38,607 bases of DNA from Microcoleus sp. GA_180221_E-2-1-MAG-45_12 (GTDB lineage Bacteria; Cyanobacteriota; Cyanobacteriia; Cyanobacteriales; JAAUUE01): the NCBI GenBank assembly GCA_020692245.1, contig JAIMKT010000022.1, positions 10,871 to 49,477 of the forward strand, in the 5' to 3' direction. A program made the position numbers and the translations under genes. This document shows, piece by piece, positions 18,105 to 26,819 of this stretch. The notes under the pieces were generated by a model that made no database searches, was not told where the DNA came from, and saw only the letters and a program-made list of their open reading frames with translations. Position 1 is the stretch's first letter. Each line of letters begins with the position of its first letter.

Positions 18105-20150
18105 TTAACGCCTGCCTACTAACCAATAGGTCATCATCTCGCCCCGTCCTTTTACTTGGACACTGCCCCGTGGTTCCAAAACATACAAATCTTTGAGATG
18201 CTGGTAGGTAGCCTCCGTTACTTGAATATAACCGGGTTTACCGTGGGACTCCATCCGTGAAGCCACATTCACCGCATCCCCCCAGAGATCGTAAGTAAAT
18301 TTCTTGATGCCGATTACCCCCGCAATTACCGAACCAGTATTAATACCAATGCGGAGTTCCAAAGCCTCGCCAAAAGCCCCATCTAGGGTAGCAATATGAG
18401 CTAACATATCCAAAGCCATGGAGGCGATCGCTTGGGCATGATCTGGACGAGCTACAGGTAAACCACCAACAACCATATAGGCATCACCAATAGTTTTAAT
18501 TTTCTCTAGTCCATACTTTTCTGTTAAATGATCAAAAGCCGAAAAAATTTGATTTAAACCAGCTACTAATTGCATCGGTTCCATCCTTGAAGACAGTCCG
18601 GTGAAGCCCACAATATCGGCAAATAAAATCGTTGCTTCTGCAAAGTGTTCCGCCGGAGATTCATTGGTTTGTTTCAGGCGCTCAGCAATTTCTGCAGGTA
18701 AGATATTTAATAATAATTGTTCCGATCGCTCCTTTTCTTGGCGTAGTTGCAAAGTCCGTTTTTCCACCCGTTCTTCCAACTCTTCATTGGCAAGCCGGAG
18801 AGATTCCAAAGAAGCCCGGAGTTGGGCAGCCATATAATTAAAAGATTTCCCCAATCGATCTAATTCAAAAATTCGGCTGGGTCTTAAATTTTGTTCTAAA
18901 TTCCCTGCTGCCATATCTTCCGAAGCTTGGGTAAACTGCCCCAGAGGACTCGCAATCCACCGAGCCGTCCAGATGCCTAAAATAATCGCCGCCGCCAAGG
19001 CAGTACAGGCAAGAAAAATTGTATAACGAGTATTTTCATAAATAGTTGCCATGAAGTCAGCTTCAGGAATTACAAGGACAATTAACCAATCTAAATTCAG
19101 ATTCTTAAAAGGCACAATTTGTACATACTGCCGTTGCCCATTTAAGGTGAGGTCTAACTGTTGGATTGCTTGGATTTGGTTTAAGTCTCTCGATCGAGTT
19201 TGTAAAAATCTCGCAGTATCCCGAATCCGGGAATTTTCACTATCTACAGCGAGTAATCGGGTAGTATTTTCTCCTGTCCCTTTGAGCATGGGTTCCTGAG
19301 CAGAAGTTGCTACGAGACTGCCCGATCGATCAATAATAAAAGCTGTTCCTGTCTTGCCAATCTGTAAAGTCTGCATGAAATTACTTAATTCTTGGGGCAG
19401 ATAAAAATCTGTGGCACAGGCGCCAATAAAACGACCATCAACTTCATCATAGACAGGCAGACTAGCTGTCACCGTGGGCAGGAGCGTGGAAAAATCTAAA
19501 TAAATTTCACTCCAGACGGCAGCACCAGTACTTTTGGCAGCTTTATACCAAGGGCGCGATCGAGGATCGAAAGGTCTTTTATTCAGGGGTTCGATTTCTT
19601 GAGTCCGATTACCTTTGGGATCAAAATCAAAGGCTCGACGGATAAAATTCGTCTCAGGATTACTAAATTGCAAAATTACCCTCGATCGATCCTCTGGAAA
19701 CAAGCGACCAGTTCCTAAGAAATCTCCATTTTCATTACCACAATAGATGTAACTAATTGCCGGATAAATTTGCATTTGCTGCCACATTTGTAGCTCCCCT
19801 GTTGCGGCGGGTAAATCAATATTTTCCTCAATTAAATCAGAAGCATTAATGCGATTAATTGCATGGGGAGCCGTTGTGTAGGAAGCTAATTTTTCCTCAA
19901 TTCGATTCGTTAATTCCGCTCTTAATTGCAAAGCCACATCTTTCACTGCCCGTTGCCCACTTTGATAGGAAATCAGCCCAATTAAAGCAAAGGCAGTACT
20001 GATTTGCAAAACCACCGGAACCACTAGGGTAGTCCGCAGATGAAATTTGGGACGGATAGATGGGATTGTTGCTGGATAGGTCGAATTCGAGTCGGAAGAT
20101 AGATGATCTGGGGATTGGGGATCGGGGCGCACAGGGGGAATAATACCCAT
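18105..20150 (-). CDS. Membrane class III adenylate cyclase with Cache and HAMP domains
   Basis: The 681-residue enzyme makes cAMP in response to an extracytoplasmic signal. Its order is membrane helix (about 37-62), periplasmic double Cache domain, second helix (about 375-397), HAMP (to about 450), coiled coil, then the cyclase domain (about 500-681). Both metal-binding Asp residues are present (Asp512 in FADIVGFT and Asp556 in KTIGDAYM) with the usual 44-residue spacing. Lys552 and the Asp of YDLWGD specify adenine, and the transition-state Asn and Arg of VNVASRM are present. These predict an active adenylate rather than guanylate cyclase. The layout resembles CyaG-type enzymes. A pilin-like gene follows closely, and a 10-bp-period repeat lies just upstream of the start. 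Confidence 0.95.
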   Translation of the reverse strand: MGIIPPVRPDPQSPDHLSSDSNSTYPATIPSIRPKFHLRTTLVVPVVLQISTAFALIGLISYQSGQRAVKDVALQLRAELTNRIEEKLASYTTAPHAINRINASDLIEENIDLPAATGELQMWQQMQIYPAISYIYCGNENGDFLGTGRLFPEDRSRVILQFSNPETNFIRRAFDFDPKGNRTQEIEPLNKRPFDPRSRPWYKAAKSTGAAVWSEIYLDFSTLLPTVTASLPVYDEVDGRFIGACATDFYLPQELSNFMQTLQIGKTGTAFIIDRSGSLVATSAQEPMLKGTGENTTRLLAVDSENSRIRDTARFLQTRSRDLNQIQAIQQLDLTLNGQRQYVQIVPFKNLNLDWLIVLVIPEADFMATIYENTRYTIFLACTALAAAIILGIWTARWIASPLGQFTQASEDMAAGNLEQNLRPSRIFELDRLGKSFNYMAAQLRASLESLRLANEELEERVEKRTLQLRQEKERSEQLLLNILPAEIAERLKQTNESPAEHFAEATILFADIVGFTGLSSRMEPMQLVAGLNQIFSAFDHLTEKYGLEKIKTIGDAYMVVGGLPVARPDHAQAIASMALDMLAHIATLDGAFGEALELRIGINTGSVIAGVIGIKKFTYDLWGDAVNVASRMESHGKPGYIQVTEATYQHLKDLYVLEPRGSVQVKGRGEMMTYWLVGRR

Positions 20151-20167
20151 AGCTAGTTGAGTACCTT

Positions 20168-20217
20168 TAATTATTACTAATTGCGGCTAATTACTCCTAA
20201 TTACTGTTAATAATTGC
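20168..20217. repeat. Five 10-bp units (TAATTACTNN type) upstream of the cyclase gene
   Basis: The units start at 20168, 20178, 20188, 20198 and 20208, each beginning TAAT, with a further TAATTAA at 20221. They fill most of the 83-bp gap between the MATE gene and the cyclase start. A 10-bp period would place the AT-rich cores on one face of the helix. Confidence 0.8.
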
Positions 20218-20233
20218 TGCTAATTAATTTTAC

Positions 20234-21616
20234 TTATTTCGATTCGATTCTCCTCATAAATATAGTCAAATGTTTGTGATGAAACCTAACAATAAAAAAT
20301 CCGGCTGCCACGGCTACCCCCAATAGTTGCCCTAACCATAGACCAACTCCCCCTAGATTTAATTCAAACCCCAAGACATAGCCACTAGTTAAGCCAATTC
20401 CCCAAAAACTTAATAGGCTCAGAAGCACGGGGATCCGGGTATCTTGCAAACCTCGTAATACTCCCGCCGCATTGGTCTGGACTCCATCGAGAACTTGGGA
20501 AAGAGCCGCGATCGCCAGCATCGGAATCGCCAAGGAAATTACTCTAGCATTGGCAGGATTGTGGATATCTATGTAAAGAGAAATTACTGAGCGGGGAAAC
20601 AGGAGGAGGACGATCGCCATGACCAGCATAAAAGCACCGCCTAGACCCATACTCAGGTAGGCAACCCGTTTCACACCCACAGAGTCTTCCTGCCCATACC
20701 ACTGTCCCACCCGGATCGTCGTCGCAAAGGACATACCGAGGGGAGCCATGAAAATAACGGCAATGGTTTGAAAGACAATTTGATGGGCGGCTAAAACTTC
20801 TGTTCCCAAGGCTCCCATCATGTAGGTGGTGCTGGTAAAAAGACCCATCTCTAGAGTGAAGGAAGCGGCGATCGGCACGCCAATCCAGAGGAGTTCTTTG
20901 ATTACCTTGGGGGAGAATCTGTGGAGATTAGTAAACAAGTGGTAGGTTTTGAGTTGGGGATGCTGGTAAATATAAATAACCAAACAGATTGCCATAAACC
21001 AGTGAGCCAAGGCGCTAGCGATCGCCAATCCTTCCAGTCCTAGGGATGGAAAGCCAAATTTCCCAAAGCCAAGGATATAATTGCCGATCGCATTAAACAC
21101 TGTTCCGAGGATCACAATCACCATGATCGATCGAGGCTGAGACAAGGAAGACACCACACTTTTGAGCAAGGCAAACAACAGGGCGGGGCAGAAACCCCAG
21201 AGAATCAAATTTAAGTAGCTCTGGGCAATGGCAACCACTTCTGCACTCTGCCCCAAATGGCTCATAATCACATCAAAATGGCGGAGGATGAACATCATTG
21301 GCAGACTACTTAACAAGACTAACCACAGCCCTTGCCGGGTCAAATCTTGAATCTTGGCACGGTCTCCGGCTCCGTAGGCAACCGCAATCAAGGGACTAGC
21401 TCCCACCATTACCCCAGTCATCATGACTAGCAATCCTGTAAAAGTCGTCGCCGCTAATCCTCCCGCCGCCAACACTTCCTGCCCTAACCATCCCATCATC
21501 ACAATATCCACAAAGCCAGTAGCAGCTTGGGCAATCTGGGCGCTAGCAAGGGGAACCGTAAGCCGCATTAGTTCCTGAGCTTCAGTGTATAAAGGAGATT
21601 TTATCAAGGTTTTCAT
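20234..21616 (-). CDS. MATE family multidrug/metabolite exporter
   Basis: This 460-residue inner-membrane antiporter has about 12 helices in two homologous halves. The first half starts with the family pattern 'LTVPLASAQIAQAATGFVDIVMMGWLG', and the second with 'WIGVPIAASFTLEMGLF'. I start it at the ATG at 21616. An upstream in-frame TTG at 21637 would add seven residues but is a weaker choice. It lies 106 bp downstream of the Anbu gene on the same strand, so it may belong to the BlaI-M56-Anbu unit or have its own promoter in the repeat-containing gap. Substrate is unknown. Confidence 0.93.
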   Translation of the reverse strand: MKTLIKSPLYTEAQELMRLTVPLASAQIAQAATGFVDIVMMGWLGQEVLAAGGLAATTFTGLLVMMTGVMVGASPLIAVAYGAGDRAKIQDLTRQGLWLVLLSSLPMMFILRHFDVIMSHLGQSAEVVAIAQSYLNLILWGFCPALLFALLKSVVSSLSQPRSIMVIVILGTVFNAIGNYILGFGKFGFPSLGLEGLAIASALAHWFMAICLVIYIYQHPQLKTYHLFTNLHRFSPKVIKELLWIGVPIAASFTLEMGLFTSTTYMMGALGTEVLAAHQIVFQTIAVIFMAPLGMSFATTIRVGQWYGQEDSVGVKRVAYLSMGLGGAFMLVMAIVLLLFPRSVISLYIDIHNPANARVISLAIPMLAIAALSQVLDGVQTNAAGVLRGLQDTRIPVLLSLLSFWGIGLTSGYVLGFELNLGGVGLWLGQLLGVAVAAGFFIVRFHHKHLTIFMRRIESK

Positions 21617-21672
21617 AGATGACCAGTTTAGGAGCAATTTTTCAAGGCGGCGACAGGATAGAGAGTATAACT

Positions 21673-21700
21673 AATAAAATATGACCAATAAAATATAATT
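21673..21700. repeat. Two 14-bp units (AATAAAATATNANN) in the MATE-Anbu gap
   Basis: Copies at 21673-21686 and 21687-21700 share their first ten bases (AATAAAATAT). The rest of the gap is also AT-rich and could hold a MATE promoter. Confidence 0.6.
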
Positions 21701-21722
21701 AATATTAAATTAACAACTAAAA

Positions 21723-22466
21723 CTAAACTTCCGTTTCTGAAAACCAGTTAATAGCCGGAATTTCCTCAAAGGCTTTTTTAATAGCAACTTCCCAGCATTG
21801 TCTAATTTCTGTGAGGTAGGCATTACCCCGGTCTAATTTGAGGCGATGTTTTATTTCAAAACTATTAGCTTCATAGAGAATTAGATGGATAGGTGGGCCC
21901 ACAGAAATATTTGATTTCATGGTGGAGTCGATCGACAGTAAGGCACATTTAGCTGCTTCTTTGATGGGAGTATCGTAGGTCAAGATACGATCGAGAATAG
22001 GCTTGCCGTACTTAGTTTCACCGATTTGGAAAAATGGAGTTGAGGGCGTAGCATGGATAAAATTGCCCTGACTATAGATTAAATAAAGCTCTGGTTTTTC
22101 TCCCCGAATTTGTCCTCCCAACAACAAGCTAGATTGCCAATCTACCCCATCTTTTTTCAGCCATTCCTTATCTTCGCCTTGGGTTGCCCGGAGTTTGTTG
22201 CCTATATATCGAGCCATATCATACATATTTGTAAGACTGTGCAGACTAATTTCCTGTTGGGTTTTTATATCTTTTTTGAGGCTCGTAATCACGGCTTGGG
22301 TAATCGATAAATTGCCAGAGGTGCAGATACTAATCACTCGATCGCCAACCACCGAAAAATCAAAGAGCTTTTCATAGGTAGAAATGTAGTCTACCCCAGC
22401 ATTGGTACGGGAGTCGGCGGCGATAACTAAGCCACTAGAGGTGATAATTCCAAGACAGTAGGTCAT
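21723..22466 (-). CDS. Anbu-type proteasome-like peptidase
   Basis: Anbu is a bacterial relative of 20S proteasome beta subunits that assembles into open spiral particles. The sequence MTYCLGIITSSGLVIAADSR is the diagnostic start: removal of Met exposes Thr2 as the N-terminal nucleophile. I therefore place the start at the ATG at 22466 (247 residues), not at an upstream in-frame ATG (22559) that would add 31 residues and bury the active site. Later landmarks are RVISICTSGNLSITQ and SLLLGGQIRGE. Most anbu genes sit with alpha-E, ATP-grasp and transglutaminase-like genes. None are here; a BlaI/M56 pair lies directly upstream (35-bp gap) and a MATE gene downstream. Confidence 0.93.
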   Translation of the reverse strand: MTYCLGIITSSGLVIAADSRTNAGVDYISTYEKLFDFSVVGDRVISICTSGNLSITQAVITSLKKDIKTQQEISLHSLTNMYDMARYIGNKLRATQGEDKEWLKKDGVDWQSSLLLGGQIRGEKPELYLIYSQGNFIHATPSTPFFQIGETKYGKPILDRILTYDTPIKEAAKCALLSIDSTMKSNISVGPPIHLILYEANSFEIKHRLKLDRGNAYLTEIRQCWEVAIKKAFEEIPAINWFSETEV

Positions 22467-22501
22467 AGGTTTGGGGTGATAATTTACGAAGCATAAAAAT
22501 A

Positions 22502-23422
22502 CTAAGCATGAAAAGGAATCGTTAAAAGTGGCATAAAGCCCAAGGCTAACCATAGCCAAAATTGAACTGGAAAGTGATCCTCTGGCGGGGAATGATCCAG
22601 CAGGGCTTCGATTCTTCTGGTGAGGCGAGGTTGGGGCAGGGGCAGGCTAAAGGCAGTACAAATATTCGGATCATACTCTGGAGTCTGGGTGAGGGGATGG
22701 CTCACAACCAAAAGGAGAGATTCGGCGAGGAGTAATGGCTCTACAACTTTGCCAGCGTAGGCATCAGCCCGGATTTCCCGGAGGAGGAGTAATTCTTGCC
22801 AGAGAAATTCGGTTTGTGGTAGCCAAGAGGTAAGCGATCGCAGCCAACCCAGCCAGAAAAACCAAAAGGTATCCCGGTAATTATAATGAGCCTGTTCGTG
22901 GGCAAGGACTGCTTGGAGTTGATCGGGGGTGAGGCAATCTAACAGCCCTTGGGTAATCACTAGTTCTGGTCGCCAAAAGCCAATTTGTCCGCTAAAAAGT
23001 TCTGGTCGATCGATCAGCCGAGCCGAGGTTTGCCGAATTCCAGGAGAGTAATTTGAGCGAGTATTGTGATTAATATCTTGATTAATAATTGAGGTATATT
23101 TTGCTAGATTAATCCTCGGTTGCCGTCGGAGATGAATTAGGGTCTGCCAGCCTTGGAATGTGAGTTTTCCCAAGATTAACAAAGCTCCGAGCCAAACAAC
23201 TAAACTTAGTCCATAGCTCCACCAACTTTCACTGCCCCCCGCCATCACACCTTGATTGCCCATGCAGAGAATTGCCAAGGTACTAGTGAGGATTAGCAGA
23301 GGTGGCAGGAGAAACAAACTAACAGTAAGGCTGACTTTTTGGCTAGCAATTTTTTCGCAAAAGTAAGTAGAGCGCAGATAAAAAGCAAGGATTAGGGCAG
23401 AAGAGAGTAATAGCAAATGCAT
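22502..23422 (-). CDS. M56 family (BlaR1-like) membrane metalloprotease
   Basis: This 306-residue protein has membrane segments near 1-18, 31-54, 72-90 and at the C-terminus (about 286-304). The zinc site HEQAH is at 175-179, with Glu216 in REIRADAYA as the likely third ligand. In BlaR1/MecR1 such a protease relays a signal that leads to loss of the cognate BlaI repressor. This one lacks the C-terminal penicillin-sensor domain of true BlaR1 (about 600 residues), so its signal is not a beta-lactam bound there. Its ATG overlaps the TAA of the BlaI-like gene by one base (TAATG), indicating translational coupling. Confidence 0.92.
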   Translation of the reverse strand: MHLLLLSSALILAFYLRSTYFCEKIASQKVSLTVSLFLLPPLLILTSTLAILCMGNQGVMAGGSESWWSYGLSLVVWLGALLILGKLTFQGWQTLIHLRRQPRINLAKYTSIINQDINHNTRSNYSPGIRQTSARLIDRPELFSGQIGFWRPELVITQGLLDCLTPDQLQAVLAHEQAHYNYRDTFWFFWLGWLRSLTSWLPQTEFLWQELLLLREIRADAYAGKVVEPLLLAESLLLVVSHPLTQTPEYDPNICTAFSLPLPQPRLTRRIEALLDHSPPEDHFPVQFWLWLALGFMPLLTIPFHA

Positions 23423-23901
23423 TATTTTTCTTCCTCCTGTATTGTTTTTAATGGTTGGGAGCTTGACTGATTTAGGGTCGATTCTGGTGGGGATTGTTGC
23501 TGTCGGACTTGCTTCAGGCGTTGAGCGATCGCCTCAATTTGATCCATGCTAGCGAGGTCTAAACTATCAGCAAAAGCAGCGACTATATCTGGGTTGCCCA
23601 CGGCGAGGAATTTTTTCAGGTGTTGGTGGGCTTGGATGGCTCTAGCTTGGTCACGGGATACTAGAGATTGCCAGAGAAATGCGCGATCGGTGCGTTGACA
23701 ATGGAGCCAGCCTTTATCAGTTAAACGGCGGAGGACGGTGGTGACAGAAGTATAGGCAAGTTCTCGATCGGGGTCAGCGAGGATGCGATCGTGAATTTGT
23801 TTCACCGTAGCTTCCCCCAAATCCCAAATAATCTCTAAGATTTCTGTTTCCAGAGGGCCGAGAGAAAGTTGTTTGGGGCAGTATTCTGGTAAAGGAGCCA
23901 T
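23422..23901 (-). CDS. BlaI/MecI/CopY family transcriptional repressor
   Basis: The 159-residue protein has an N-terminal winged helix-turn-helix (about 12-78). The typical 'LGPLETEILEIIWDLGEATVKQI' opening is followed by 'TSVTTVLRRLTDKGWL' recognition and wing segments. The C-terminal region is charged and helical, and suited to dimer formation and cleavage. It is the first gene of a tightly packed set with the M56 protease (1-bp overlap), then Anbu. By family precedent it represses its own operon until the partner protease triggers its removal. The 12-bp tandem repeats directly upstream are candidate operators. Confidence 0.93.
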   Translation of the reverse strand: MAPLPEYCPKQLSLGPLETEILEIIWDLGEATVKQIHDRILADPDRELAYTSVTTVLRRLTDKGWLHCQRTDRAFLWQSLVSRDQARAIQAHQHLKKFLAVGNPDIVAAFADSLDLASMDQIEAIAQRLKQVRQQQSPPESTLNQSSSQPLKTIQEEEK

Positions 23902-23918
23902 AGTTGATTAAAGGATTT

Positions 23919-23954
23919 AATGTTTAGTTTAATGTTTAGTTTAATTTTTAATTT
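23919..23954. repeat. 12-bp tandem units (AATGTTTAGTTT) upstream of the BlaI-like gene
   Basis: Two exact copies at 23919-23930 and 23931-23942 are followed by a diverged one at 23943-23954. They lie 18-53 bp upstream of the repressor start codon, where an operator or core promoter would be. They do not match the TACANNTGTA operator of staphylococcal BlaI. Confidence 0.75.
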
Positions 23955-23970
23955 ATTTGTTAGTTCATTT

Positions 23971-24969
23971 TTAGTTTAATGGCTGGTTGCCCACACCGAC
24001 TAGATAGAGTAACGCCATCCGGACTGCAATCCCACTAGTAACTTGAGCGGGAATTAGACTAAAAGCGGGATCATCCATGAGTTCTGAGCTAATTTCTACG
24101 CCTCGATTCACGGGGCCTGGATGGAGGACTTTCACTTGGGGCTGGCAGAGTTGGAGGCGATCGTGGGTTAGTCCAAAATTTTGATGATATTCCCGGAGAC
24201 TGGGCAGGAGATGGGCGCGCATTCTTTCGGTTTGCAGGCGGAGAGTCATGACAAAATCTGCACCTTCTAGGGCGGGGGGTAGCTCCCAATGGAGGACTAG
24301 TTTTCCTTGGGGATGGGTATCTTTGCCCCAATTGCTAAATAACTGTGGCAGGAGAGTCGGCGGGGCAGCCAAATGGACTTCCGCTCCACTAGAAAGAAGA
24401 CTCCAGAGGTTCGATCGAGCCACCCGTGAATGCAAAATATCTCCCACGATCGCCACCTTTTTGCCCTGCAACAACTCCCACCGGGGATTAACTGGATCCA
24501 GGAGAGAGCAAATAGTAAATAAATCTAGCAGAGCTTGGGAAGGATGTTCGTGTTGTCCATCTCCAGCATTGAGAATACTTACCTTTGCCCCCAGGTGATC
24601 CAGTGCTTGGGCGATCGCTCCCGGAACCCCCGCCTCCTGATGTCGAATCACCATGAGATCTGTCCCCATCGCCCAGTAGGTCTTGGCTGTATCCAAAATC
24701 GTTTCCCCCTTAGACAAAGAAGAAGTTCCCGGTGCAAAATTGAGAATATCCGCCGATAGCCGCTTGGCAGCCAGTTCAAAACTATTGCGAGTCCGGGTCG
24801 AAGCCTCAAAAAATAAATTTGCCACCACCAACCCCTGAAGAGTCGGAACCTTCTTGGTCTTCCGAGATAAAACCTCCCGAAAGCTGGCAGCAGTCTTCAG
24901 GACAGTGTTATATTCATCGGGGGTGAAGTCTGCCAAAGAAAGAATATGCCGCCGTTTCCAGTTAGTCAT
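23971..24969 (-). CDS. pyrB: Aspartate carbamoyltransferase catalytic subunit
   Basis: PyrB joins carbamoyl phosphate and aspartate to give carbamoyl aspartate, the committed step of pyrimidine synthesis. The 332-residue protein has the carbamoyl-phosphate loop [13 protein letters not shown] (STRTR at 57-61), the [11 protein letters not shown] motif, [10 protein letters not shown] and the C-terminal [11 protein letters not shown] aspartate-site motif, all intact. It is of normal length for the bacterial enzyme. No regulatory subunit gene (pyrI) is adjacent, as expected in cyanobacteria. It is the gene upstream of the BlaI-like repressor, with 69 bp between them. Confidence 0.97.
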   Translation of the reverse strand: MTNWKRRHILSLADFTPDEYNTVLKTAASFREVLSRKTKKVPTLQGLVVANLFFEASTRTRNSFELAAKRLSADILNFAPGTSSLSKGETILDTAKTYWAMGTDLMVIRHQEAGVPGAIAQALDHLGAKVSILNAGDGQHEHPSQALLDLFTICSLLDPVNPRWELLQGKKVAIVGDILHSRVARSNLWSLLSSGAEVHLAAPPTLLPQLFSNWGKDTHPQGKLVLHWELPPALEGADFVMTLRLQTERMRAHLLPSLREYHQNFGLTHDRLQLCQPQVKVLHPGPVNRGVEISSELMDDPAFSLIPAQVTSGIAVRMALLYLVGVGNQPLN

Positions 24970-25273
24970 CAGTTATTCAATATCATCTAATATCTAAATA
25001 TCCAGTATCCAGTCACGATTTGTTAATACTTGGGGAACCATTGGGAACCATAGGAAATCATATATTAGTCTTTGCTAGTTTGATGAGTTTATTCGATCGG
25101 ACCTAGATTCGGACTAGGGTAAATTTGATAGTAAATCTCAGGGTAATCTCAAAATTAAATTCTTAAACTCAAGCCTTGGATGAAAATCTAAAGCTCAACT
25201 CTAGAATTGTTACAATGGCAAAAAATATTCCAGTAATCTTTGTAAAGCTACTAGTGAAAGCTCCCCAAGTCTC
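24970..25273. other. Divergent intergenic region with a short repeat
   Basis: The 304-bp gap lies between pyrB (minus) and the O-antigen ligase-like gene (plus) and must hold both promoters. Three degenerate 10-bp units (TGGGGAACCA, TTGGGAACCA, TAGGAAATCA) lie at 25031-25060, and a small ATCCAGT pair lies near 25000. No gene or RNA is seen. Confidence 0.5.
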
Positions 25274-26761
25274 ATGGAAATTCCCCTAAATCGGTTTTTG
25301 ACTATGGCTGATCTCCCTGAACTCTATCTCCTCCAGCAAGCTGCTCCCCCCAATGCCCTCAAGGAAATCCTCTTCAATCCTTTTGTATTGCCTCTAGTCG
25401 GGGGAATTGGGTTCCTTTACATTGTTATTTTGTTTAACTACCTAGATAAAGATAAAAAACTAAGTTATTGGTTAGAGAGGAGTGTTTTTACTGTTTATAT
25501 ATTTCTGATTAGTGGCATTGATGGCATTGCGGCAAATCCCTACAATCGTCTTTTTCCCGGAGGGCTGGCTAGTCAAGAAACCTCGCCAACTCTCAAAGCC
25601 ATGTTGATTGCGGTGTACGTGTTAATCCTTGTTTTATTATCAGGGAGACTGAGCCGTACCATGAGAGACTACATCTACAGCCTCGCTATGGTTGCCCAAA
25701 AAGATGCCGGATTGATTTTAGTCCTCTTCCTCAACCTCTTTTCTGCCTCTTGGTCTCAGACCCCAGACTTGACATTACAAAATAGTCTGGTTTTGATTAT
25801 GGTGAGCTTGGTGGCAGTGTATGTAGGCAAACAATTTTCTTGGTCTGAAATTCACTTTATGCTGCGCTGGGTAGCAGCTATTTTAATTATCCTCAGTCTC
25901 AGGAGCCAAAATCCAGATGCGGAGGGGAACTGGGCAGGAATTTTGGTGCATAAAAATCCTTTTTCCTTTGCCATGGCTCAAGGGGTAATTTGGTGGCTCC
26001 TCCAAGCCTTTTATCAGCCTAGGTATCGGCGACGATCGATCCTCTTCATTATCTTGTGTCTCTATGGACTCCAAAAGGGAGGTAGTGGTGCAAGTCGGGT
26101 TATATTCCTGATGTTGGCAATTCTCTGGGGGTATATTGGCATCATCAAAAAAATTCCGGTGAAGTGGGCTTTTCTATCAGTAGTCATCTTTCTGATTCTG
26201 GGGATCAACGCTACCATCTGGGTTTCAGATAACTTGCAATACATTATTGTCGATAAGCTCAACAAAGATATCACCCTCACAGGTCGAACAGATTTCTGGC
26301 CACAAATCTGGGAAAAAATCATGGAAAATCCCATGGGCTACGGTACTCGCAGTTTCTTTCAGGCTTGGCGAGGCGCAGACAATCCAGCCTTTACCCTCAG
26401 AACCACCACCGGATTTAAGCCGCCTAATGCTCACAATGGTTTCCTCGAACTGGGGACAGAAATTGGGTTACTAGGGATGGTCTTTTTTGCAGTTTCTTTC
26501 TTTAATAACCTCTCAAGAAGTATTCTTCACCTCAGCCAAAATAAACAACCAGAGGCAAGTATTCCTCTGCAAATTCTGACTTATCTGATTATGACCAATA
26601 TTACCGAGTCTGCACTGATGGGGATCAATACTACTTGGTTTTGCTATGTAGCCATGTCGACTCGTTTTAGTTTGGATATCAAGGGTAATATTATGAGCGA
26701 TGAATACAAAAAAGCTCCTAAGCAAGATAATTCGAGTCAACCAAGTCTGCGATCGGGCTAA
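25274..26761 (+). CDS. O-antigen ligase/polymerase-like membrane protein (Wzy_C family)
   Basis: The 495-residue protein has about ten to twelve membrane helices. A large outer loop holds the family-type 'LTGRTDFWPQIWEKIMENP' and 'GYGTRSFF...PPNAHNGFLELGTEIGLLG' segments. The Arg and His of these (GRTxxW, AHNxFL) are the usual functional residues of WaaL and Wzy enzymes. It would join or polymerise lipid-linked sugar units at the outer face of the inner membrane, for surface or exported polysaccharide. A flippase gene follows 58 bp downstream in the same direction. An internal ATG at 25304 is an alternative start. Ligase versus polymerase cannot be decided from the sequence. Confidence 0.88.
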   Translation: MEIPLNRFLTMADLPELYLLQQAAPPNALKEILFNPFVLPLVGGIGFLYIVILFNYLDKDKKLSYWLERSVFTVYIFLISGIDGIAANPYNRLFPGGLASQETSPTLKAMLIAVYVLILVLLSGRLSRTMRDYIYSLAMVAQKDAGLILVLFLNLFSASWSQTPDLTLQNSLVLIMVSLVAVYVGKQFSWSEIHFMLRWVAAILIILSLRSQNPDAEGNWAGILVHKNPFSFAMAQGVIWWLLQAFYQPRYRRRSILFIILCLYGLQKGGSGASRVIFLMLAILWGYIGIIKKIPVKWAFLSVVIFLILGINATIWVSDNLQYIIVDKLNKDITLTGRTDFWPQIWEKIMENPMGYGTRSFFQAWRGADNPAFTLRTTTGFKPPNAHNGFLELGTEIGLLGMVFFAVSFFNNLSRSILHLSQNKQPEASIPLQILTYLIMTNITESALMGINTTWFCYVAMSTRFSLDIKGNIMSDEYKKAPKQDNSSQPSLRSG

Positions 26762-26819
26762 TATATTTTTTCATACAGAATTTCTAATTCCCCATACCCC
26801 ATTTTAATCATCGGCAATA

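Noticed and set aside
22467-22559. Upstream start giving Anbu 31 extra residues
   Set aside because: It would overlap the M56 gene and bury the Thr2 nucleophile; the family starts at MTYCLG.
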